The notes: generated from the letters alone by a model not told the origin. A DNA stretch of 33,621 nt from JACQID01 sp035289125 (GCA_035289125.1 DATDXW010000026.1:1-33621), one strand, 5' to 3'. Counted from the first letter of the stretch, positions 14,541 to 22,538 are shown. Translations and numbers: made by a program.

Positions 14541-15626
14541 ATGCAGGGAAAATATCTTCGGTTGGTTGACAAGGTTGTCGGCAAATTTTTTTACTTGGCC
14601 GCGTATCCTCTTGTGAAAATACTCCCTAAAAGCCGCTCGGGCGGCGTGCTGGCGATAAAGCTGTGGGCGCTGGGCGACAGCATTGCCACGCTGCCTGCGC
14701 TGAAGGCGCTCAAAGAAAAAAATCCGCAGGAAAAACTCACCGTTCTGTGCACGAAGAACAACGCGCTCGTCTACGAACTGAGCGGCATCCCGGATGAAGT
14801 CGTGGTACTGGATTACCGAAATCCCCTTTCCGTCGCGCGCGTACTCGCGCGCCTCCTAAAAGGCTTCTCGCTTTGCGTAGATTTTGAGCCATACTCTTAT
14901 TTCTCCTCATTCCTGTGCGGGATGACGCGCGCGCCCCTGCGCACAGGCTTCTCCAACCGCGGGCTTCTTTACACGAATCATATAGCGCCGGAAAAGATAC
15001 ATATAGCGGCTAATTATATGCGCCTTGCCGGGGGAGGGCACTATGCTCTTGTTCCGCTGCGCGTCACGGAAAACGCCGTGCGCGAAGCTTCTTCTTTGCT
15101 GCCACCGGGAAAGGTTATCGCTATCCATCCCGGCTCTTCTTCATCATCGCCGCGAAGAAAATGGAGCACTGAAAACTTTGCGAAGCTCTGCGATACTCTG
15201 GCTACGCAGCATAACGCAAGCATAATCATAATAGGAACGAAGGGCGACAACACCGGCGCAAAGACGGTGGTCGAAGAGATGCACCATTCAGTCGTCAACC
15301 TGTGCGGCAAGACAAGCCTCCCTGTTCTCGCGTCACTGCTCCAAAAAGTTTCGCTTCTCATTGCCAACGACTCCGGCCCTATGCATCTGGCTGCTGCGAT
15401 GAAGACACCGGTGCTCGGGTTATTCGGCCCCAACAATCCGGAACTTTTCGGGCCTCTGGGCGGCGTGTCGCTTTACCATGGCCCCGGCGAGCCGTGGATA
15501 AAGCCGTTCGAAGGAAAATTTCCCGACAGTTGCCCGGAAGAATACGATGTGAACCGGATAACCGTTGCCGAAGCACTGGAGGCGGCTAACGGGCTTCTTG
15601 CGCGTGGAAATACTCGCCCATCGTGA
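14541..15626 (+). CDS. GT9 family glycosyltransferase, heptosyltransferase-like
   Basis: A 361-residue GT-B fold enzyme of family GT9, the family of LPS heptosyltransferases WaaC/WaaF. The N-terminal nucleotide-fold strand is LAIKLWALGDSIATLPALKAL (from residue 38), the second domain starts with IAIHPGSSS near 193 and RKWSTENFAKLCDTL, and the donor-binding signature is NDSGPMHLAAAMKTPVLGLFGP near 275. GT9 enzymes use ADP-heptose, and the genes for making ADP-heptose lie 2.4 kb upstream, which supports that donor. The basic N-terminus may lie on the membrane. It is the last gene of the dehydrogenase operon, and its 3' end overlaps by 41 nt the convergent RHH-nucleotidyltransferase gene. Confidence 0.88.
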   Translation: MQGKYLRLVDKVVGKFFYLAAYPLVKILPKSRSGGVLAIKLWALGDSIATLPALKALKEKNPQEKLTVLCTKNNALVYELSGIPDEVVVLDYRNPLSVARVLARLLKGFSLCVDFEPYSYFSSFLCGMTRAPLRTGFSNRGLLYTNHIAPEKIHIAANYMRLAGGGHYALVPLRVTENAVREASSLLPPGKVIAIHPGSSSSSPRRKWSTENFAKLCDTLATQHNASIIIIGTKGDNTGAKTVVEEMHHSVVNLCGKTSLPVLASLLQKVSLLIANDSGPMHLAAAMKTPVLGLFGPNNPELFGPLGGVSLYHGPGEPWIKPFEGKFPDSCPEEYDVNRITVAEALEAANGLLARGNTRPS

Positions 15627-16335
15627 AGTAGCCCGCAAGCTGCCCGTCTTTCGCAAGCGCCGGAAACAAATCCCTTTCCAGCGATGCGCAGTCCTTGAGC
15701 GCGGCAAAGACCGCCGGCTTGAATACGTATATTCCCGCATTGACAATATTTGATACAGCTTTGCGCGGCTTCTCCTGAAAGTTGGTTATCATGTCCCCGT
15801 CCAGTATCGCGTTGCCGTATTGTGAAGACTCCGCCCTGCTCATGAGACCCATCGTAGCTATGCTGTTGCGCTGCTTGTGCCGCTCTATCATCTTTTTGAG
15901 GTCAAAGTCATTGTAGACGTCGCCCGACATTACGACAAAGTCTCCGCTCAACTCGCCACTCATCTCGCGGAGCGCCTCTGCGTTGCCTGACCTGCCCGTC
16001 AGGATGACCTTCATCCCTGCAGCACTGCACTCCATTTCCAGTTCAGTCAGCCTCGGTCCACGTTGCGTAAGCACGCAGACATCGGATATGCCGTTTCTTC
16101 TGAAAAAGTCCGCCTGCGCCGAAAGCAGCGTACTGCCTTTGTAGCCCAACAGCGCGGCACGATGGTGCTCTTTGCGCAGTAATATTACCACTTTGCCCGC
16201 CCCCTCCGCTTCCATGCCCCGGCGCAGCAGCGTTTCCATGTGCCTGCTCCTGCTGATGCCGCGGCTTTCCGCTGCCGCGTCTATGTCTTCCAGCAGCGCT
16301 CTGCCCAGTGAAATAGCTATCTTTTTCTTTGCCAT
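15586..16335 (-). CDS. Ribbon-helix-helix domain fused to a degenerate sugar nucleotidyltransferase
   Basis: A 249-residue fusion. Residues 1-44 (MAKKKIAISLGRALLEDIDA, then AAESRGISRSRHMETLLRRG) form a CopG/MetJ-like RHH DNA-binding domain. Residues 48-249 follow the NTP_transferase fold: AQADFFRRNGISDVCVL, GDFVVMSGDVYNDFD (134-145), FQEKP (186-190), VNAGIYVFKP (198-207), LERDLFPALAKDGQLAGYF. The catalytic GxGxR signature is absent (LLRKEHHRA instead), and the chain stops where WxDIGT should come. It therefore probably no longer makes NDP-sugar and may instead sense a sugar phosphate or nucleotide. ATG 16335 is chosen because the TATA TTTTTAAG (16359-16366) and a dyad precede it; a start at 16356 would lie inside the dyad. 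It is convergent with the GT9 gene. Confidence 0.82.
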   Translation of the reverse strand: MAKKKIAISLGRALLEDIDAAAESRGISRSRHMETLLRRGMEAEGAGKVVILLRKEHHRAALLGYKGSTLLSAQADFFRRNGISDVCVLTQRGPRLTELEMECSAAGMKVILTGRSGNAEALREMSGELSGDFVVMSGDVYNDFDLKKMIERHKQRNSIATMGLMSRAESSQYGNAILDGDMITNFQEKPRKAVSNIVNAGIYVFKPAVFAALKDCASLERDLFPALAKDGQLAGYFTMGEYFHAQEAR

Positions 16336-16341
16336 AAGAGA

Positions 16342-16366
16342 GTATGAACAATTCATACTTAAAAAG
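16342..16366 (-). promoter_or_regulatory. Operator dyad and TATA box of the RHH fusion gene
   Basis: A perfect dyad GTATGAA-CAA-TTCATAC occupies 16342-16358, between the TATA-like stretch at 16359-16366 and the ATG at 16335. It would cover the transcription start. Its size fits a dimeric RHH repressor, so autoregulation is likely. Confidence 0.65.
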
Positions 16367-16367
16367 A

Positions 16368-16379
16368 TTACTTGTTTAC
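16368..16379 (+). repeat. 12-bp direct repeat, left copy
   Basis: TTACTTGTTTAC occurs here and again at 16746-16757, enclosing the AT-rich 63-codon gene and the TGTAAACTACCCGCCAC hairpin motif. This resembles a target-site duplication or recombination footprint around an insert of about 366 nt. Confidence 0.4.
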
Positions 16380-16441
16380 CGTTTTGTCACTTCAGTGATT
16401 TCCGATAAGTGCTTTATAAAGTTATCTTCTATCAATAACAA

Positions 16442-16633
16442 ATGCCGAAAATAAAACCGCGAGATGGAGTAAGCTTAGCATTTAGAAATGACCCATTACA
16501 TTTCTTTCCTGCAACTGCAGAAGCCTTAAGCACTGCTTATTGTACTCCATCAAGTGTGTGGTATAGGGATCCGATGATAAGAGATGAACTTATCCGTGGA
16601 AGAGGACAGCCACCTGAATTGTATATCAGGTAA
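16442..16633 (+). CDS. Small hypothetical protein, 63 residues
   Basis: A short gene I do not recognise (MPKIKPRDGVSLAFRNDPLH ... GQPPELYIR). It has a strong TATA-like TTTATAAAG at 16413-16421 and its ATG 21-29 nt downstream, a good leaderless promoter, which is the main reason to accept it. Codon use is richer in A and T than in the neighbouring glycan genes, and it lies between 12-bp direct repeats, so it is probably a recent arrival. No membrane segment or known motif is visible. Confidence 0.55.
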   Translation: MPKIKPRDGVSLAFRNDPLHFFPATAEALSTAYCTPSSVWYRDPMIRDELIRGRGQPPELYIR

Positions 16634-16648
16634 TTATGACTTTTGACG

Positions 16649-16674
16649 TGTAAACTACCCGCCACTAAAGTGGC
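16649..16674 (+). repeat. TGTAAACTACCCGCCAC motif with hairpin, copy 2
   Basis: The motif (16649-16665) continues into the perfect stem GCCAC-TAAA-GTGGC at 16661-16674. It shares 17 bases with 12204-12220. The following 130 nt before the next gene hold no gene that I can support. Confidence 0.55.
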
Positions 16675-16745
16675 AGGCATCGGTGAGGAGACGGGAAAAG
16701 TATTCTCGTGATGACCAAACTTTGATGGCTGGTTTCTTTTTGGCT

Positions 16746-16757
16746 TTACTTGTTTAC
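16746..16757 (+). repeat. 12-bp direct repeat, right copy
   Basis: TTACTTGTTTAC, identical to 16368-16379. Confidence 0.4.
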
Positions 16758-16807
16758 AGTAACTGTTAAAAGCAGTGGATTTTTAAAGTGCCCGTTTACA
16801 TTTAATC

Positions 16808-17845
16808 ATGCGCATCCTTTTCGTCGCGGAATATTACCCGCCAGTCGTGCTGGGCGGGGCGGAAATAAGCTTAAGGACGATGGCACGCGAGCTGGCTAAA
16901 AGGCATGCCGTTTCCGTGCTGACGCCTAACTATCACGGCACCGCGCGCGCCGAGAGAAAGGACGGGCGCGTTTCCGTCATTGAATATCCGAGCATCCGCC
17001 GGTTCTTCTTCGCCCGCCGGGGCGTTTCGCGTGCCATGCAGAGAACAAGCATGCCCGCTTTCCGCGCCGGGCTGTCGCTGATTGAAAAGATATTCGCGCG
17101 CGAAATGGCGCGTGCCATAGAACGCGAAGCCTCCGGCTTTGACGTAGTCCACTCCAACAACCGCGAATCGCTCATGGCGCTGGACATGGCAAACATAAGC
17201 GCAAAAAAAATAGCCCATATACGTGACGCGCGCCCGCTGCCACGCACGAAAAACGTGTCGCGCTTTATGACGGTGAGCGATTTTCTAAAAAGTAAATTTT
17301 CGTCTGCGGGCAGGGTTGTGCGCGTGTACAATCCTGTAGACGTCCGCAGCTTCACGTTGTCAGAGAAAGGCGATTTCATTCTGTTCGTCGGCTCTCTCAC
17401 GAAGGATAAGGGAACTGCGTTTTTGCCGGATATAGCCGCACGCACCGGCAAGACGCTCGTGGCGCTGGGTGACGGACCGGAGAAAGAGGCACTCAAAAAG
17501 CGCGGCATTGCCGTGGAGACAGGAGACGTCCGCTCTTTCTACGCTCGTGCGCCCTTTTTACTCGTCCCGTCCCAGTGGGAAGAAGGCTTCGGCCGCGTTG
17601 TCGTGGAAGGCCAGGCAAGCGGCTGCGTAGTAATAGCGACTCGCAAAGGCGCGCTGCCCGAGCTTATAAAGAACGGCAAAACCGGCTTTTTGGTTGACGA
17701 CGCAGAAGAGATGGCAAGCATTATAACAAAGCTCAAAAAAACTGAAAGAAAGCGCATATCCGCCGCGTCCGTGAAGGCTTCAAAAGCTTTTTCACCGGAG
17801 AAGATAGCGGCACTTATGGAAAAGGCATACGGTGAGCTGGCATGA
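16808..17845 (+). CDS. GT4 family glycosyltransferase
   Basis: A 345-residue GT-B retaining glycosyltransferase. The N-terminal acceptor domain starts MRILFVAEYYPPVVLGGAE, the typical glycine-rich loop. The C-terminal donor domain has FVGSLTKDKG near 194, ALGDGPEKEALKKRG, and EEGFGRVVVEGQASGCVVIA near 257 with the E(x)7E motif, ending with NGKTGFLVDD. It transfers an activated sugar to a growing glycan at the inner membrane face; the sugar is unknown. TATA ATTTTTAAAG (about 16778-16787) precedes the ATG by 21-30 nt. It opens a tightly packed run of genes to 22504; the next start overlaps its stop by 4 nt. Confidence 0.9.
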   Translation: MRILFVAEYYPPVVLGGAEISLRTMARELAKRHAVSVLTPNYHGTARAERKDGRVSVIEYPSIRRFFFARRGVSRAMQRTSMPAFRAGLSLIEKIFAREMARAIEREASGFDVVHSNNRESLMALDMANISAKKIAHIRDARPLPRTKNVSRFMTVSDFLKSKFSSAGRVVRVYNPVDVRSFTLSEKGDFILFVGSLTKDKGTAFLPDIAARTGKTLVALGDGPEKEALKKRGIAVETGDVRSFYARAPFLLVPSQWEEGFGRVVVEGQASGCVVIATRKGALPELIKNGKTGFLVDDAEEMASIITKLKKTERKRISAASVKASKAFSPEKIAALMEKAYGELA

Positions 17846-18897
17846 ACGTGGGGCATTTCGTTGACCAGTGGCTGCGCACTTCCGAAACGTTCATACTTGC
17901 GCAGGCGAAAGGTGTTATTCTCACGTCTTACGTCATTCCCGGTTCGCCCGCCGCCAAGACATACGCCATGGAGCCCATGGAGCGGCTTGCATTCCTTGCG
18001 TCCGGCCGGAGCGCGTCTCTTGCGCAAGCGATAAACGCCGAAAAAATTAACCTTATCCACGCCCACTTCGGCACTGCCGGCAGGCTTGTTCTCAACACGG
18101 CAAAGCGATGCAACGTTCCTGTCGTGACGTCTTTCTACGGGCATGACTGTTATGCATATCCTACGAAAAACCCATCTGCGTACAAGAAGCTCTTCGACGA
18201 AGGAACCGCCTTTCTCGCTCTGGGAAAAGAGATGAAAGAAACGCTTATCGCTCTTGGTTGCCCGAAAGAAAAAATAATCGTGCATCACTTGGGCGTGCCG
18301 ACGCAGCCCGCGATAAGAAGAAAACCGAAAAATAAGGTAGTGTTCCTGTCTGTGGCGCGTTTCGTGGAGAAGAAGGGGCTCGAATACGCGATAAAAGCTT
18401 TCGTCCTGCTCCGCAAAGAAATGGATTGTGAACTGCGTTTGGTCGGCAACGGCCCGCTGCTTGACGAACTGAAGGCTGCGTCCAGCGGCGTGCAGGGCGT
18501 CATCTTCATAGACAACTTCGCTGCGCCCGAACCACGGAAAGTGGTTGAGCAGGAAATGAAAACCGCCGATGTCTTCATTTTGCCGAGCATCACCGCTAAG
18601 GACGGCGACCGCGAAGGCACTCCCGTGACTCTAATGGAAGCCTCGTCCTTTTCTTTGCCCTGTTTGTCCACGATGCACAGCGACATACCAGAAATAGTAG
18701 ACAATGGCAAAACAGGCTATCTCGTTCCGGAACGGGATGCGCAGGCGCTTTACGAAAAGATGAAGGTTCTTGCGTCCAGCCCGGCAAAGCGTGCGGCGAT
18801 GGGCAGGAAAGCCCGGGAAAAGATAGCGAAAGAGTTTAATAGCAAGGTACAGACAAAGCGCCTCCAAAAAATCTACGCGTCGCTTCTCAAAAGTTAA
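17842..18897 (+). CDS. GT4 family glycosyltransferase (WcaL/colanic-acid-like)
   Basis: A 351-residue GT4 enzyme that lacks the usual glycine-rich start and begins MNVGHFVDQWLRTSETFIL, as in the WcaL/AmsK branch used in exopolysaccharide assembly. LIHAHFGTAG near residue 70, SFYGHDCY, SVARFVEKKGLEYAIKAF near 170, LVGNGPL, and the donor motif DREGTPVTLMEASSFSLPCL near 255 are all in order. The ATGA overlap with the previous gene indicates translational coupling. Donor and linkage are not evident. The gene ends with a normal GT4 C-terminal helix, so it looks intact. Confidence 0.9.
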   Translation: MNVGHFVDQWLRTSETFILAQAKGVILTSYVIPGSPAAKTYAMEPMERLAFLASGRSASLAQAINAEKINLIHAHFGTAGRLVLNTAKRCNVPVVTSFYGHDCYAYPTKNPSAYKKLFDEGTAFLALGKEMKETLIALGCPKEKIIVHHLGVPTQPAIRRKPKNKVVFLSVARFVEKKGLEYAIKAFVLLRKEMDCELRLVGNGPLLDELKAASSGVQGVIFIDNFAAPEPRKVVEQEMKTADVFILPSITAKDGDREGTPVTLMEASSFSLPCLSTMHSDIPEIVDNGKTGYLVPERDAQALYEKMKVLASSPAKRAAMGRKAREKIAKEFNSKVQTKRLQKIYASLLKS

Positions 18898-18921
18898 AAA
18901 GGCTCTTACGTACGTAATCTT

Positions 18922-19617
18922 ATGCAAGTCGTTATTCTGTGCGGTGGCAAGGGCATGCGCATGCGCCCGCAGACCGAGTATGTCCCGAAGCCTATGATGG
19001 CTATAGGCAACGCGCCCATTCTAGAGCATATAATGCGCTACTTCTCCGCATTCGGTCACGACGAATTCATACTCTGCCTCGGCTACCGAAAAGAGCTGAT
19101 CGAGGAATACTTTCGCGGCAAGCCGTGGAACGTGAAGCTCGTGGATACCGGCGAGAACGCGTCAAAGAGCGAGCGCCTCGCCAAAGTTGCGCACTTATTG
19201 AAGGAAGAATTCTTCGTATCATACGGCGATGACCTGTGTACGGTAGACCTGAATGCTCTGCTAGCTTATCACAAAAAAACGGGCGCGCTGATGACCGTTA
19301 CTGCTCCGAAGATGACATCACCTTACGGGATTCTGGAACTGGAAGGGAGCGGGAAAGTTTTGGCGTTCAAAGAAAAGCCCGTTCTGACCCATAGAATAAA
19401 TGGCGGTTTCCTTGCCATGAAAAAGTCCGCGCTTTCGTTCATTACGCCGGGCGAAGACTTGGAATCAGGACTCATGCAACGTCTTGCGTCCGAAGGCAAA
19501 CTTTACGCCTTCCCGCATAACGGATTCTGGGCGTCCATGAACACGCATCAGGATAATATCATGCTCAACGAATTATGGAACAGCGGCAAAGCAGAGTGGA
19601 AAATATGGAAGGACTGA
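18922..19617 (+). CDS. rfbF: Glucose-1-phosphate cytidylyltransferase-like (RfbF)
   Basis: A 231-residue NTP_transferase. Its start LCGGKGMRMRPQTEYVPKPM replaces the common GGxGTR by GGKGMR. The rest follows RfbF/DdhA closely: ILEHIMRYFSAFGHDEFILC, then LGYRKELIEEYF, VDTGENASKSERL, SYGDDLCTVD, FKEKP, INGGFLAM, and the diagnostic end FWASMNTHQDNIMLNELWNSGKAEWKIW. RfbF makes CDP-glucose from CTP and glucose-1-phosphate. The next gene encodes the matching CDP-glucose 4,6-dehydratase, which overlaps it by 13 nt and supports this assignment. It is about 25 residues shorter than typical bacterial forms because the middle insert is reduced. Confidence 0.85.
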   Translation: MQVVILCGGKGMRMRPQTEYVPKPMMAIGNAPILEHIMRYFSAFGHDEFILCLGYRKELIEEYFRGKPWNVKLVDTGENASKSERLAKVAHLLKEEFFVSYGDDLCTVDLNALLAYHKKTGALMTVTAPKMTSPYGILELEGSGKVLAFKEKPVLTHRINGGFLAMKKSALSFITPGEDLESGLMQRLASEGKLYAFPHNGFWASMNTHQDNIMLNELWNSGKAEWKIWKD

Positions 19618-20534
19618 ACGTTTTAGTAACGGGAGCGAATGGATTCCTCGGCTCATGGCTTTGTAACTCGTTAAAGGGAAACGTCTACGCGCTGAAGAAG
19701 GAAGACATAAAGCATTCCATGCTTGACGAGAAAAGAGTAACGATACTGAACGGCGACGTCACAAATGCGCGCTTTATCGAAGACGCGATAAAAAAACATT
19801 CCATCGGCATGTGTGTTCATCTCGCCGCGCAAACGATAGTGGGAGAAGCGAACAAAAACCCTCTGCCTACGATAGAAACGAACGTTATGGGCACGGTTAA
19901 CGTTCTGGAAGCCTCACGCAAGCTTGGCGTTAAAGTCGTCATAGCATCCAGCGACAAAGCCTACGGCGAACAGGCGCTACCTTACGTGGAAGGCATGCCC
20001 ATGAAAGGGCTGCATCCTTACGATGCCTCCAAGTCCTGCGCCGACTTGCTTGCGCAAACGTATTATAATACTTACGGCATTCCCGTCGCTATAACGCGGC
20101 TTGCAAACATCTTCGGCCCGGGCGACACAAACTTCTCGCGCATAGTACCGTCTGCTTCTTTGGCGATAGCTAAAGATGAGAAGCCCATAATTCGCAGCGA
20201 CGGCTCCCCCGTCCGCCAGTACATATACGTTGAAGACGCCGTGAGCGGATATATGGAGTTGATAGAGAAGATGAACGCAGGAAAATGCTTCGGCGAGGCG
20301 TTCAATTTCGGCTCTACAGAACCCTTAAGCGTCTATGAAATGGTGAAGAACATAATGAAAGCCGCCAGTATGCAGGGCGAGCCGATAATAAAAGGAGAAC
20401 GCACAAAAGGCGAGATACAGGAGCAGTATCTTTCCAGTAAAAAGGCGAAGAAGATGCTGGGCTGGAAACCCGCAGTAAGCCTGGAAGAAGGATTGAAAAG
20501 AACGTTAGCGTGGTACGCGAAGGTATTTGCATGA
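19605..20534 (+). CDS. rfbG: CDP-glucose 4,6-dehydratase-like (RfbG)
   Basis: A 309-residue extended short-chain dehydrogenase. The NAD-binding glycine motif is TGANGFLGSWL near residue 9. The catalytic YxxxK is YDASKSCADL near 142. ITRLANIFGPGDTNFSRIVP and PIIRSDGSPVRQYIYVEDAV are hallmarks of RfbG as against UDP-GlcNAc or dTDP-glucose dehydratases. The product would be CDP-4-keto-6-deoxyglucose, the branch point to 3,6-dideoxyhexoses. The frame opens 10 codons earlier, but ATG 19605, inside the end of rfbF, gives the family's usual start. No dedicated 3-dehydrase (RfbH) is seen in the window, so the final sugar is uncertain. Confidence 0.87.
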   Translation: MEGLNVLVTGANGFLGSWLCNSLKGNVYALKKEDIKHSMLDEKRVTILNGDVTNARFIEDAIKKHSIGMCVHLAAQTIVGEANKNPLPTIETNVMGTVNVLEASRKLGVKVVIASSDKAYGEQALPYVEGMPMKGLHPYDASKSCADLLAQTYYNTYGIPVAITRLANIFGPGDTNFSRIVPSASLAIAKDEKPIIRSDGSPVRQYIYVEDAVSGYMELIEKMNAGKCFGEAFNFGSTEPLSVYEMVKNIMKAASMQGEPIIKGERTKGEIQEQYLSSKKAKKMLGWKPAVSLEEGLKRTLAWYAKVFA

Positions 20535-21475
20535 CTCGAATATTGATAACCGGTGGTTTGGGATTTCTCGGCAGCCATCTCGCCCGCGCTCTCGTCGGCG
20601 AGGAAGTAATAATCCTTGACAGCCATCCGAACGACGAGAGAGTGCGCGACATCTCGGGCAAAGTCAAAATAATACGCGCCTCGCTGGGCGGTGACGTGAA
20701 GAAAATAGTGCGCGACATAAACGCCGACGTCGTCTTTCACTTGGGCGCCTTTACACTCCCTTATCGCGAGAAAAGTTTTCTCGGCGCAAGCATGGAAGCG
20801 AACATAAGGGGCACGGCGAATCTTCTGGAAGCACTGGCTGAAACGAACGTAAAAAAATTCATTTATACGTCTAGTTCGGAAGTCTACGGCTCGCAAAACA
20901 TCGCGCCTTTCACTGAAAAAATGGTTCCGCGCCCGACCTCGCCTTACTCCGTGACCAAGCTAGCCGGTGAAACGTATACCATGTTTTATAACGACACGTA
21001 CGGGCTTCCGGCAACCGTTCTCCGTTTGTTCAACATCTACGGCCCCTACCAGACTCCGAACCGCGTGATACCCGAAGTTATCGTGTCTTGCTTAAAAGGC
21101 GCGCCTTTTCGTATGACGCGCGGCGAGCAGACGCGGGAATTTAATTACGTAGATGATATGGTAGACGCCCTCGTCCTTGCGAGCAAAAGCGACGTGCGCG
21201 GCGAAATAATAAACGTCGGCTGCGGTGAAGGCGTAGCTATCAAAGACGTCGTGAAAAAAGTCGTAACGTTGATGGATGCCCGGATAATCGTTGAGAAGAC
21301 TATGCCGTACCGCGACAACGAAATATGGAAAATGTTCTCCGACAGTTCCAAATCCCATAAGCTTCTGGGCTGGCATCCTAAAATCCCGTTGGAAGAGGGA
21401 CTGAAAAGAACGACTGAATGGTATAAAAAACAGTGGGCGCTGAACAAAGATTCTATATGCTTCAAAGGTGAATGA
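20531..21475 (+). CDS. NAD-dependent epimerase/dehydratase (SDR)
   Basis: A 314-residue extended SDR. TGGLGFLGSHLARAL near residue 6 binds NAD(P); the catalytic set is TSSSEVYGS near 117 and YSVTK near 142; RLFNIYGPYQTPNRVIPEVI and REFNYVDDMVDAL complete the family pattern. It starts in an ATGA overlap with rfbG, so in this operon it may finish the CDP-deoxyhexose (for example a 4-reductase or 2-epimerase step). By sequence alone a UDP-sugar 4-epimerase is equally possible. The YSVTK form and sugar-binding loop do not decide between them. Confidence 0.85.
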   Translation: MTRILITGGLGFLGSHLARALVGEEVIILDSHPNDERVRDISGKVKIIRASLGGDVKKIVRDINADVVFHLGAFTLPYREKSFLGASMEANIRGTANLLEALAETNVKKFIYTSSSEVYGSQNIAPFTEKMVPRPTSPYSVTKLAGETYTMFYNDTYGLPATVLRLFNIYGPYQTPNRVIPEVIVSCLKGAPFRMTRGEQTREFNYVDDMVDALVLASKSDVRGEIINVGCGEGVAIKDVVKKVVTLMDARIIVEKTMPYRDNEIWKMFSDSSKSHKLLGWHPKIPLEEGLKRTTEWYKKQWALNKDSICFKGE

Positions 21476-22504
21476 ATGCCGTTAGCAGTTATCTATGCTT
21501 TGCCAAAAAGTTACGCCACTTCCATTCGTCTTGAGAATATTACAAAGAATATGAACACGAAAGAGATAACGCAACGCACATGGCCTTCTTTTCTCCCGTT
21601 AAGGATTCTTATGGTCGCAAAGCAAGCACTGGTATCGATGATAAAAATCAGGAAGGGCGATGTCGTTTACGCCTCCGCCCCTCTCATAGCGTCGTCGCTA
21701 CCCGCGGTTCTCGTGAAGACGTTGAAGAGAAACAAACTCGTAGTCGACTGGGACGACGCATTCACGGATTTTTCAGTGAAAAAGCCGTCACGTTTTTCAG
21801 TAAATTACTGGGAATACAAAGCCCTGCAGATGGCGGACAAAGTCGTAGTGGTAAGCAAGACGCTCGAGAGCATAGCCGTGAAAATGAAAGGCAGGGAGAA
21901 CGTCCTTTACCTGCCGAACGGCGTGGATACCCAACGTTTCGTAAGCAAAAATAAAAAACACGTTGGCGTAATAGTAGGCGTTTCAGGATACATAGGCAAG
22001 ATGGGAAACCGGTTCGCGTATCAGGAAATGGCAGAAGCCGCCGAGCAGATAAGCGATGCACGGTTTCTCGTGGTAGGCCATGGCAAAGGTTTGCGTGACT
22101 TCAGAGCGTACGTAAAGAAAAAAGGCATGGAAGAGCGCTTTTCATTCGCCGGCTTCGTCCCGCACGACAGGATGCCCGGAATAATGGACAAAATGGATAT
22201 CTGTCTCGTCCCGATGGGCGATTTCTTCACGTCCCGCGCCCGCTCTTCCGTGAAGCTCAAGGAGTTCATGTCCATGGGCAAGGCAATCGTCGCCACTCGC
22301 GTGGGTGAGAACATCACCGATTTGGACGGCGGCAAATGCGGTCTGTTAGCGGAGTCGCAGGACGACTTCGTGAAAAAAATCAAGCTCCTGATAAAGGACG
22401 CGAAACTGCGCGAGACTCTGGGGAAGCGAGCAAGAGAACGCGCCATAAAGCTTTATGATTACCGTATATTGCGGGAGAAGTTGAAGAAGTTTATTCTTGA
22501 ATAA
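21476..22504 (+). CDS. GT4-like glycosyltransferase
   Basis: A 342-residue GT-B protein. The N-terminal half is divergent (GDVVYASAPLIASSLPAVLV, then VVDWDDAF, MADKVVVVSKTLES). The C-terminal half has YLPNGVDTQRF near 142, VSGYIGKMGNRF, LVVGHGKGL, FAGFVPHDRMPGIMDKMDIC and a donor-binding SSVKLKEFMSMGKAIVATRV near 255. It starts immediately after the previous stop, so it is the last gene of the run that began at 16808. The deoxyhexose made by the upstream genes is a reasonable donor. Its stop codon overlaps the block-boundary motif at 22502. Confidence 0.86.
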   Translation: MPLAVIYALPKSYATSIRLENITKNMNTKEITQRTWPSFLPLRILMVAKQALVSMIKIRKGDVVYASAPLIASSLPAVLVKTLKRNKLVVDWDDAFTDFSVKKPSRFSVNYWEYKALQMADKVVVVSKTLESIAVKMKGRENVLYLPNGVDTQRFVSKNKKHVGVIVGVSGYIGKMGNRFAYQEMAEAAEQISDARFLVVGHGKGLRDFRAYVKKKGMEERFSFAGFVPHDRMPGIMDKMDICLVPMGDFFTSRARSSVKLKEFMSMGKAIVATRVGENITDLDGGKCGLLAESQDDFVKKIKLLIKDAKLRETLGKRARERAIKLYDYRILREKLKKFILE

Positions 22505-22538
22505 ACTGCCCGCCGCCAGGACGCACAGTGCTACGTCC
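22502..22538 (+). repeat. Degenerate TAAACTACCCGCC motif with hairpin, copy 3
   Basis: TAAACTGCCCGCCGCC at 22502-22517 resembles the motif at 12204 and 16649. It is followed by the stem GGACG...CGTCC (22519-22538) enclosing GCAC-A-GTGC. It overlaps the stop codon of the glycosyltransferase, at the boundary to the accessory region. Confidence 0.4.
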
